From: Bog-756 sp963730685
GTDB taxonomy: Bacteria; Actinomycetota; Acidimicrobiia; Acidimicrobiales; RAAP-2
Direction of reading: 5' to 3'
Assembly: GCA_963730685.1 (NCBI GenBank)
Contig: CAVSSP010000001.1
Location: 1,054,001-1,118,000, forward strand
DNA length: 64,000 nt
The notes beneath the pieces were generated by a model. The model was not told the origin of the DNA, did no database searches, and saw only the letters and a list, made by a program, of their open reading frames with translations. Position numbers and translations under genes: made by a program. Shown piece after piece: positions 57,273 to 64,000 of this stretch. Numbering within the stretch: the first letter of the stretch is position 1; every line of letters starts with the position of its first letter.

Positions 57273-58190
57273 CTACGTCCACGCCATGGCGGCCCGCTGT
57301 CCCCAGTACACCCGGGGGTCGAGGGCGAGGCCCGACGCCCGAGCGGGATCCACCGGGGGCAACGGCCCGAGGGCCTCGAGGTTCGAGCGGAGTTGGGCGA
57401 CCGTCACCGCACCTGACAGGACGACATCCGCCCACGGCTGGGCCAGTGCCGCCGCCAACGAGGTGACATCAGGGCGATGGCCCAGCCACGCAGCGCCCGG
57501 CCCCAGGGACCCCGGAGCCACGAGCCGGCCGTTGGCCAACGCCTCCTTGACGATCACCGTCCAACCGGCCGCCCGGGCCTCGGCCAGCGCCGCACCGGCG
57601 GACGGCTCCAGCAGGTTCCAGGTGGCCTGGACAGCCGAGAACAGCGGCGATCCATCGACCTCGATGGTGAGCGCCCGCCGCAGTACCTCGGACTGGTCCG
57701 GTCCGCTCAGGCTGATGCCGATGGGCACGCCGAGCCCGGACAGCACCCGATGGGCGGCGGCATCGTCGAGGATGCCCGACTCGAGGGTGGCCGAATGGAC
57801 CTGGTAGAGCCTCAACCACGGTCCGAGCAGTGCCTCGGTCTCGGGCCACTGGCGCCGCAAGGCGGCCACCGAATGGTCCTTGACCTCGTGAACCTCGGCG
57901 TCCACCCGCCAGTCGGCCGTATAGGTGTACCCCCACTTCGACGACACGGTCAGCTGTGCCGGTTCGATCCGGCGATGGTGCAGCCAGCCGGCCAGGAACT
58001 CCTCGGACCGACCGTAGGAGCGGGCGGCGTCGAACCACCGGATGCCGCCCTCCCACGCCGCGTCGCAGACGTCTTCGCAACGCTCCCGCATCGCCTCGAC
58101 GGAGCGGTCCTCTCCGAGAGACCGGCCGTGGTCGACGGTCAGGTAGCCCGGACGCCCGAGCGCGGCGAGGCCGAGCCCCAACACGGCCAC
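57273..58190 (-). CDS. Aldo/keto reductase family protein
   Basis: A 305-residue NADPH-dependent (beta/alpha)8 barrel oxidoreductase of the D-threo-aldose/L-galactose dehydrogenase-like branch. The opening is 'VAVLGLGLAALGRPGYLT', then the catalytic Asp/Tyr segment 'WFDAARSYGRSEEFLAGWL', the Lys in 'LTVSSKWGYTY', and the His-equivalent region 'LYQVHSATLESG'. 'IGISLSGPDQSEVLRRAL', 'NLLEPSAG' and 'VIVKEALANGRL' follow as in family members. The GTG at 58190 is chosen; upstream residues in this frame are a shadow of the aldolase gene. It lies 41 bp downstream of that aldolase on the same strand, so the two may act on the same sugar-derived compound. Confidence 0.8.
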   Translation of the reverse strand: MAVLGLGLAALGRPGYLTVDHGRSLGEDRSVEAMRERCEDVCDAAWEGGIRWFDAARSYGRSEEFLAGWLHHRRIEPAQLTVSSKWGYTYTADWRVDAEVHEVKDHSVAALRRQWPETEALLGPWLRLYQVHSATLESGILDDAAAHRVLSGLGVPIGISLSGPDQSEVLRRALTIEVDGSPLFSAVQATWNLLEPSAGAALAEARAAGWTVIVKEALANGRLVAPGSLGPGAAWLGHRPDVTSLAAALAQPWADVVLSGAVTVAQLRSNLEALGPLPPVDPARASGLALDPRVYWGQRAAMAWT

Positions 58191-58231
58191 GCCGATGTCA
58201 CCGGGCGGACGAACGGCCGCTGACCAACGTC

Positions 58232-58899
58232 TCAGCCGTCCTTGTCGATCTTGCGGATGGCACCGTAGCCACCCGAGATGGCCTGGACGATGATGTCCTC
58301 GAAGTCCTTGTCGGTGAGCACCTTCGGGACCCCCATGGAAGACGAGCGCCAGTACAGCTCGGCCAGCCACTCCAGAAGCTCGAGCCGCTCGACGGCCTCC
58401 TTCATCGTGTTGCCGTAGGCGACCGAGCCGTGGTTCTGCATCATGGCCGCATTCCGGCCTTTGAGCGCCTCGATGACATTGTCGGCCAGCTGTTGCGAGC
58501 CGAAGGTCGCATACGCCGCCGTCCGGGGGGCACCCCCCAGGCTCAGGCAGCTGTAGTGGAGGGGGGGAGCTCGTCCATGCAGCACGACAGCGCCGTCGAC
58601 GCCATGGAGTGGGCATGGGTGATGGCGAGGGCCGGTGTGGCGGCGTAGATACCGGTGTGGAGCGGCACCTCCGAGGTGGGTGCCAGGTCCCCGTCCACGA
58701 TCGCCCCGTCGAGATCGATGACCGTGACCATCTCCGCCGTTACCGTGCCGAGGTCGGCACCGGTGGGAGTGACGGCCACCAGGTCACCCTGGCGGGCGGA
58801 GATGTTCCCCGCCGTGCCGATCACGAGACCCTCTTCGGCCAGGTGGCGGCTGGCCCAGGCCACCGCTTCTCGTTCTTCTGCTAAGAGCATCTCGCTCAT
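58232..58899 (-). pseudogene. Class II aldolase/adducin-family gene with one frameshift
   Basis: Starts 'MSEMLLAEEREAVAWASRHLAEEGLVIGTAGNISAR', the class II (fuculose-1-phosphate) aldolase opening, with AGAGGAAC upstream. It continues with 'PTSEVPLHTGIYAATPALAITHAHSMASTALSCC', where the HxH zinc site is visible. At 58561-58567 a run of seven G (C on the coding strand) breaks the frame: eight or five would keep it open. The next frame carries 'NVIEALKGRNAAMMQNHGSVAYG' (the third zinc His) and ends 'GYGAIRKIDKDG'. Restored, it would be about 221 residues, normal for the family. A homopolymer indel is a typical sequencing error but also a typical phase-variation site. Confidence 0.78.
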
Positions 58900-59085
58900 C
58901 TGGGTTCCTCTCCACGGTGAAAAATCGGTACTGAGTCGGAGCGCGTCCCGGGCGCTCGGTCGGACCGACCCTAGTCCGGTCGAGCCCGGCGAAAACAACC
59001 GTACCCGGCAGCCGTGCGGCCGGTCCGGTGGCTCGGTGGAGTCGATGGACGGAATACCGCCGACCAGGCGCGGGTTGGTCGGTGC

Positions 59086-60033
59086 ATGGTGATCAGAGCA
59101 GTGGCGACGGCGTTCGGTGGTCCCGAAGGGGTCTCCATCGTGGATGTGGAGGTGGGAGGGCCCGGGCCCGGCGAGGTGGTGGTCGACGTCAGGGCGGCGG
59201 GTACCAACCCGGTCGACTTCAAGATGTTCAGCGGTGAGTTCGGCCGGGACGGGTCCCAGCTCCCGATGCCGCTCGGCTCCGAGCTCGCCGGGGTGGTGAC
59301 CTCGGTCGGAGCGGGCGCACAAGGCCCGATGGGCCCGATCGCCGTCGGTGACGAGGTCGTCTCCTACCGGGTCGTCGGGGCCTACGCCTCCGAGGTGATC
59401 GTCCCCCAGGACTCTGTGCTTCCCAAGCCGAAGGCACTCTCGTTCGAGGAGGCGAGTGGGTTGATGCTGGTGGGGACCACCGCGGTGCACTGCCTGGCCT
59501 CCACGGCCGTCAAGGCCGGCGATACCGTGGTCATCCACGGTGCGTCGGGCGGGGTCGGCCAGTCGGCCGTCCAGCTGGCCGTGGCGGCCGGGGCTCGTGT
59601 CATCGGCACATCGAGTCCCTCGGGTCATGACCTTCTGCGCCAGTTCGGTGCCGAGCCGGTGGTCTACGGCGACGGCCTGATCGAACGCATCAGGGCGCTC
59701 GCCCCCGACGGCGTCGACGCCGCCGTCGACACGGTGGGTACGGACGAGGCGCTCGATGTATCGGTGGCGTTGGTTGCCGACCGGAGCCGCATCGCCACGA
59801 TCGCCGGATTCCGACGGGGGTTCGTGCTGGGCATCAATGTGCTCGGAGGCGCCCCCGGGGCCGACCCGGGCACCGCCATCCGATCGGCCGCTCGCGTGGA
59901 ACTGGTCCATCGGGCCGAGGCCGGGGAGCTCCGGGTCGTCGTGGCCAAGACCTACCCGCTGAGCCAGGCGGCCGCCGCCCTCGTTGACCTCGCCTCGGGC
60001 CACACCCACGGCAAGATCGTGCTGACCCCGTGA
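59086..60033 (+). CDS. NADPH:quinone oxidoreductase (MDR, zinc-free)
   Basis: A 315-residue medium-chain reductase of the quinone oxidoreductase/zeta-crystallin group. It has 'RAVATAFGGPEGVSIVDVEV', 'GTNPVDFKMFSGEF' (no zinc Cys), 'PLGSELAGVVTSVGAG' and the NADPH motif 'VVIHGASGGVGQSAVQLA'. Structural-zinc cysteines are absent. It reduces quinones or enones with NADPH and may protect against electrophiles. ATG 59086 (or GTG 59089) starts at the canonical domain boundary. It is divergent from the class II aldolase, with 186 bp between, and convergent with the HAMP-GGDEF gene. Confidence 0.88.
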   Translation: MVIRAVATAFGGPEGVSIVDVEVGGPGPGEVVVDVRAAGTNPVDFKMFSGEFGRDGSQLPMPLGSELAGVVTSVGAGAQGPMGPIAVGDEVVSYRVVGAYASEVIVPQDSVLPKPKALSFEEASGLMLVGTTAVHCLASTAVKAGDTVVIHGASGGVGQSAVQLAVAAGARVIGTSSPSGHDLLRQFGAEPVVYGDGLIERIRALAPDGVDAAVDTVGTDEALDVSVALVADRSRIATIAGFRRGFVLGINVLGGAPGADPGTAIRSAARVELVHRAEAGELRVVVAKTYPLSQAAAALVDLASGHTHGKIVLTP

Positions 60034-60067
60034 GCACGCCGGCCACTCGATCGGGGCTGTCGTTCGA

Positions 60068-62261
60068 TCACGCCTCGCCGCTGACGCTGCCGGATCCGCC
60101 CTTCAGGCTCCCCGTCGGTGCTCCCATCGTGACGGGAATGCCGCCGCCGAATGTGGGCAAGGCCGATCTGCCACCACCAGGGGTGGCCGGAGGGCTGCTG
60201 CTGCCGACGTTGTCCGGTCCGTACCAGCACACCTGGCCCCGCCCGTTCCGCTTGGCGGCGTAGAGCGCGTCGTCGGCCCGCTCGATGAGCGCTTCGACGT
60301 CGGTCTCGAGGGGTTCGGATACCGCCACCCCGATGCTGCACCCCACGCGGAGATCGTGATCGTCGACACGGATCGTCGACAGGGCGACCTGCTCGTGGAT
60401 CCGGTCGACCAGGAGCCTCGGTTCCTCTCCACCGCGGGTCCCGACCCAGCCCACCACGAACTCGTCCCCGCCGAACCGCGACACGATGTCAGAGGCCCGC
60501 GTCACCGCCCGGAGGGAATCGGCGACGGCGCAGATGGCCGCATCCCCCCGATCGTGTCCCAGCGAGTCGTTGATCTCCTTCAGTCCGTCCACATCGATGA
60601 ACAGGACGGTGAGGTCGAGCTCCCCGATGCTGCGTAGGGCGCCGGCCAGGCCGAGCTCCAGCGCTTCGAGCGCGGCGCCGCGGTTCAACAGACCGGTCAG
60701 CGAGTCACGGGTGGCCCGCTCGGAAAGGGCCTCGCGCTGGCTCTCGTTGGCCCGCACGGACAACTGGAGCTTGTTGATCGTCGATTGGAGCGCCGCCCCG
60801 GTCCTGCCCGGCAACGATCGCTGGAGCACCGGGGCCTCGAGGTCTCCCGCCGAGAGGGCGATGGCCTGGGCCTGCACGGCTCTGAGGGTCGAGGTCATCT
60901 CGTTGAAGGCCCCGGCCGCCAGCGCGATCTCCCTGGGGCCGGACTCGTCGAGCGGGGGAAGCTCCAACTCGCCCTCCCGGACCGACTTGGCCGCCGCCAC
61001 GATGCGGGCCAGGGGCCGCCGGACCTGGCGACTCAGGTTGAGGGCCGCACCGAGGGCGATCAGCATGAGCAACAGCATGAGCCCGAACACCAGGGCGAGG
61101 GTCTTCGTGGCCGCGTTCGCCTGGCTGGCGGTCGCCACCCGGAGATCGGACGAGCTGGCCAGGACCAGGTTGGTCAGCGACGCTCGCCCACGCCACCTCC
61201 GATCTCCCCAGTGCTGCGATGGCGGTGGTGTTGGTGGCGAACGGAGGTGTCGCGTGCGCGAGGCCGACCGCGATGGCGATGGAGACGTAGTCGGGGAACA
61301 CCGCGGGGAGGCGATCGTCGGGTCAGCGAGCTCCACGCAGCGGTCGCCTCCGGCCCGAGCCCGGCCGGGAAAGCCACTGGTGGCCGCCACGAAGCTCTGG
61401 TGGCTGACGATGAGGCTCTGGACCTGGGTGGGGGTGAGGGCGGAGGTGAACGCCGTCTCCAAGGATCCGCCGCCCTTGAGGCTCTCCTCCCCGAGGCCGG
61501 ACGTGAGGGCGGTGAACGTGTGGCCCACCGCGGTCAGGCGGCTCCGGGTGACCGGCGTGTCCGCCGAGCCGCTGGCGTCCAACTGATCGAACGTCCGTTG
61601 CCATTGGGCGTCGATGGTGGACGCCGAGCGCACCGAAGAACGTCTGCACCTCGCTGTACGACGCACTCTTGTTGTCGACGGCCCGCCGCATGGCGACGAG
61701 TTGGGCGTAGTCGGCGGCGAACAGACCGGTCGGCCCGAACACCGCCTGCTGGTCGACCTGTCGGCGTGCGGCGGCCAGGGTGGCCTGGAAGTTGACTCCG
61801 AGCAGGGCGTCGAGTTGGGCCTCGGTGAGGTGGTACTGCTGGGCGGCGATGGTGGCGGCGCTGGGGACGTACTCGGCGTAGATGTCCACCCGGGCACGCA
61901 CGAGGGAGTCGAGGACCAAGGAGGACTGCTGGACCGACACCGCCTGTTGCCGGGAGGACCACTCGTGGAGCACCAGGGTCGACGCCAGGCCGACCGCCAT
62001 CGCCAGGGGGATCAACACGACGATCACGAGTGAGACCCGGATGCTGAGCGGGAAGATCCGACGGAAGCGCCGGAGAACCGACGAGCCCTTGTTCTTCTTG
62101 TGCCGACGGTGCTCCCACTTCGACGCCGAGGTCTTCGACTCCTCCGAAGCCCAGAACGTATCGGGACGGTACGGCGCACCAGCCCCACCGGCCCCACCGT
62201 CGGTCGGGTCGTCGCCGAATCGATGCGTCGGCAGTGATGGTACGGCGATCGCAGGCTCCAC
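60068..62261 (-). pseudogene. HAMP-GGDEF diguanylate cyclase gene with three frameshifts
   Basis: The N-terminal frame encodes a basic cytoplasmic segment and a membrane helix ('IRVSLVIVVLIPLAMAVGLAS'). A long extracytoplasmic helical sensor follows, but the frame shifts near 61622-61640 (+1), 61305-61308 (one C missing on the coding strand) and 61183-61190 (+1). Peptides on each side join sensibly. After the third shift a second membrane helix ('TLALVFGLMLLLMLIALGAAL'), a HAMP domain and a GGDEF domain with intact 'RFGGDEFVVGWV' follow to the stop. GTG 62261 is taken as start; an ATG at 62321 lies in an AT-rich promoter-like patch. Restored, the protein would be a normal membrane cyclase. 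Indel errors or decay. Confidence 0.72.
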
Positions 62262-62447
62262 ACGCTTATATCGGCACTTTCCGGTCCGGACCGAAGTCAG
62301 ATTTCCAGAAATGTTATGCATGAATATGCGTGTCGGAGCCGACCCCGGTGGGGGATGCTGCCGGGGGAGATCCTCGCTGGTGGAAGGGGGTGGAACGGGA
62401 GGACCAGGTGACTCCGCCCGGTCCCCCGGGTCGGACCGGTGGAGCGG

Positions 62448-62844
62448 TCAGCCGGCCAGCTCGTCGGTCAGCGGCCCGATCCCCGAGAGGCGGTCGGCCA
62501 GTTGGTCGGTCAGATCGTGCCGGGCGGCCAGCGCGGCCGGGTCGGTGTAGCTGATCCTCGTCAGTCCGCCGTCGTCCCAGACGAGCACCTTGAGCGGGAG
62601 GTCGAGCGCGGCCAACGGCGACGCCTGCATGACCGGCGTACCCCCCGCGGGACTGCCGAAGATGACCAGCTTCGTGTCGCGCAACTCCAGCCCGTACGCG
62701 CTCCGCCTCGCCGCTGTGGTCGATGGTGGCGAAGTGGATCATCCCCCGCTGGACGACGAGCCCGACGAGCGTGTCCACCGTGTCGGCGACCGAGGTCGAT
62801 CCCGTCTTGGTGATGACCCCGACGGATTGTCTGTCATAGTCCAT
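62448..62844 (-). pseudogene. DUF302-family gene with one frameshift
   Basis: The frame from ATG 62844 reads 'MDYDRQSVGVITKTGSTSVADTVDTLVGLVVQRGMIHFATIDHSGEAE'. After a +1 shift near 62692-62703 it continues 'YGLELRDTKLVIFGSPAGG', 'TPVMQASPLAALDLPLKVLVW' and ends 'DQLADRLSGIGPLTDELAG'. Both halves match the DUF302 fold ('FGNP.AGTP.M...P..ALDLP.K.LVW'). Restored length is about 131 residues, normal for DUF302, a small domain of unknown role seen with redox and metal genes. GGAAGGAAT precedes the ATG. Confidence 0.75.
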
Positions 62845-62972
62845 GACGATTCCTTCCTTGCTCCCAGGTCTTCCCGTTGGCCAGATCATGGCAAAGGTGT
62901 GCCGGCCCGTCGACCGCCGATGCCCGCCGGCTCACCCGGCCGCCGACACCGAACGTCGCCTACGATGACTCG

Positions 62973-63320
62973 ATGGGAGACAACGAGAAGGCCATCGAGA
63001 GCGTCGCGCAGACGCTGAAGACGATGATCGATCTCCGGGCGACACTCCGGACGGCCGAGGCCAGACTGCGCCGTGCCCTGCGGGGTGTGCAAAAAGGTGA
63101 GGATCTGTCCACCGCCATCGTGATCGCCGAACCGGCCACGATGAGGAAGCAGATGCTCGAGGCGTTCTCCGCGGTGGAGTCTGCCAGTCACCAGATGCGG
63201 GTCCAGGTCTTCGCGGCCGGGCTCGATCAGGGGATGTCCATCGGCCAACTGGGCCGGATGTTCGGATTCTCGCGCCAGCTGGCCGCCCGATACGCCAAGG
63301 AGGCCCGGGCGCTCGTCTGA
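62973..63320 (+). CDS. Small helical protein with C-terminal HTH-like segment (115 aa)
   Basis: Unassigned 115-residue protein. The first 50 residues are an amphipathic helix rich in Ala/Arg/Leu ('KTMIDLRATLRTAEARLRRALRGVQKGEDL'). The last 35 read like a helix-turn-helix ('GMSIGQLGRMFGFSRQLAARYAKEARAL'), so DNA binding is plausible. TACGAT six bases before the ATG suggests a leaderless mRNA. The longer frame from 62877 overlaps that promoter and the divergent DUF302 gene's upstream region, so the short start is preferred. Confidence 0.7.
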   Translation: MGDNEKAIESVAQTLKTMIDLRATLRTAEARLRRALRGVQKGEDLSTAIVIAEPATMRKQMLEAFSAVESASHQMRVQVFAAGLDQGMSIGQLGRMFGFSRQLAARYAKEARALV

Positions 63321-63367
63321 CCGTCGGCCCCGGCGCGCCCTCGATCCTGGCTTAGTAGGTTGGCGGC

Positions 63368-63754
63368 ATGTCGACCCTCCCCGGCCAGTCCATGGGTTGG
63401 GCCAGGGCCGGCGTGGGGGCGGTCCTGGTCCTGGCGCCGGGGTGGTTCCTGCGGCTGTCGGGACGTGAGGCACCGACCCCCGTGTCGGTTCTGTTGATGC
63501 GCACCATCGGGATCAGGGACCTGGTCCTCGGGATCGGGACGGTGACGGCGGCCCGGAGCGGCGGCGGCGGCGAGCTGCGGCACTGGACGTCGGTGGGCCT
63601 GGGTAGCGATTCGTTGGACGTGCTGGCCAGCCTGGCGACCCGGCGCTCGATCGGGTCGGCCGAAGCCGTGGGTGCTGCCGCCGCGGCGCTGGTGTTCGCC
63701 GCCGGTGATGTGGTGGCCCTCCGTCAGCTCGGACGGTCGGATCCGGCGACCTGA
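63368..63754 (+). CDS. Small membrane protein, DUF4267-like (128 aa)
   Basis: A 128-residue protein with three to four short hydrophobic segments ('AGVGAVLVLAPGWFLRLSG', 'MRTIGIRDLVLGIGTVTAA', 'VGAAAAALVFAAGDVVAL'). The motif 'R(T/A)xGxRDLxLGxG' is seen in small actinobacterial membrane proteins of the DUF4267 type. No catalytic residues stand out. A possible -10 (TAGGTT) lies six bases before the ATG. It converges with the last gene after only eight bases. Confidence 0.65.
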   Translation: MSTLPGQSMGWARAGVGAVLVLAPGWFLRLSGREAPTPVSVLLMRTIGIRDLVLGIGTVTAARSGGGGELRHWTSVGLGSDSLDVLASLATRRSIGSAEAVGAAAAALVFAAGDVVALRQLGRSDPAT

Positions 63755-63762
63755 GCCGAACC

Positions 63763-64000
63763 CTAGGGCCGGCCCAGGATGATGTTGCCCGACTGGTCGC
63801 CGGCCACGCAGAGCGACGTCGACGGGCACGCGATGGTCGTCAGTCGGCGCCCGGCATCGGCGACCGTTCTCGTCCACGAACCGCCGGTCCACTGGAGCAC
63901 CCCTCCGTCGGCGTCGACGGCGGCGCAGAACGTGGGCGATGCGCACGACACCCCGGTGAGTGCAGTGCCGGCCGTGGTGGCCTGTACCGGAGTGGACCAC
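63763..64000 (-). CDS. C-terminal part of a Cys-pair repeat protein (partial, right edge)
   Basis: 79 codons up to the window edge, reading 'GVSCASPTFCAAVDADGGVLQW' and 'TIACPSTSLCVAGDQSGNII'. This is a known actinobacterial repeat of about 40 residues with two cysteines per unit ('SC.S...C.AVD..G....W.G..W'), thought to form a secreted beta-propeller. The 5' end, with signal peptide and further units, lies beyond the window. Family name unknown to me; surface location is inferred from homologous architecture. Confidence 0.7.
   Translation of the reverse strand, partial: WSTPVQATTAGTALTGVSCASPTFCAAVDADGGVLQWTGGSWTRTVADAGRRLTTIACPSTSLCVAGDQSGNIILGRP

Noticed and set aside
62295..62321. AGATTTCCAGAAATG element as a seventh copy of the shared promoter motif
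   Set aside because: It resembles the sequence around 32945-32960 but lacks TGCTAG at the right spacing, and it does not point at a gene in the matching orientation.

Overview
The window is about 70% G+C throughout. Its genes end in G/C-ending codons, it has no rRNA or tRNA, and it encodes several copies of the 'GYWLVASDGGIFAFGDA' surface repeat, DUF2510-like 'GWW..SDGYW' tails, GAF-ANTAR regulators and a DevS/DevR-type pair. Together these point to a high-GC actinobacterium, most probably of the class Acidimicrobiia. This is an inference from protein families, not a marker-gene placement. There is no clear prophage, insertion sequence or CRISPR array.

Layout. 1-5.7 kb: an RNase D cut by the window edge, then a translationally coupled operon of Baeyer-Villiger-type monooxygenase, tandem-domain SDR and amidohydrolase. 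5.7-14.6 kb: two membrane c-di-GMP enzymes, an Lrp/AsnC regulator divergent from a ThDP keto-acid decarboxylase with a palindromic operator between them, and an aldehyde dehydrogenase. 14.7-20.9 kb: three overlapping FMN-dependent monooxygenases, a nitronate monooxygenase, and an ArsR-SRPBCC pair. 21-29.7 kb: a GtrA protein, two secreted repeat proteins (one a sedolisin protease), an MFS exporter, and a TerB-like/COQ4-like fusion. 29.8-50.7 kb: the most unusual part. It has two paralogous winged-helix regulators, four c-di-GMP genes, a lipoprotein, three secreted repeat proteins, an MFS/MarR pair, two GAF-ANTAR proteins and a sortase-type DUF3494 surface protein. Several of these share one promoter-like motif, GGAAAY-N4-TGCTAGT. 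51-57.2 kb: a tandem universal stress protein, DevS-like kinase and DevR-like regulator, zinc alcohol dehydrogenase with DevR/DosR-like boxes upstream, an SPFH protein and a 51-residue membrane protein. 57.2-64 kb: aldo/keto reductase, class II aldolase, quinone oxidoreductase, a HAMP-GGDEF gene, DUF302 and small proteins.

How the genes may work together. Seven c-di-GMP synthesis or degradation genes in 64 kb lie among secreted proteins that carry six propeller-like units each. Together with the shared motif, this suggests a c-di-GMP-linked cell-surface programme (inference). The first operon reads as ketone/ester catabolism. The three-monooxygenase operon reads as use of an organosulfur, polyamine-carboxylate or similar substrate. 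The 51-57 kb region looks like a hypoxia/dormancy (DosR-like) module.

Caution. Five loci between 45.4 and 62.8 kb carry single-base frameshifts (11 in total), while I see none in the first 45 kb. They may be decayed genes or indel errors in the assembly; only reads can tell.
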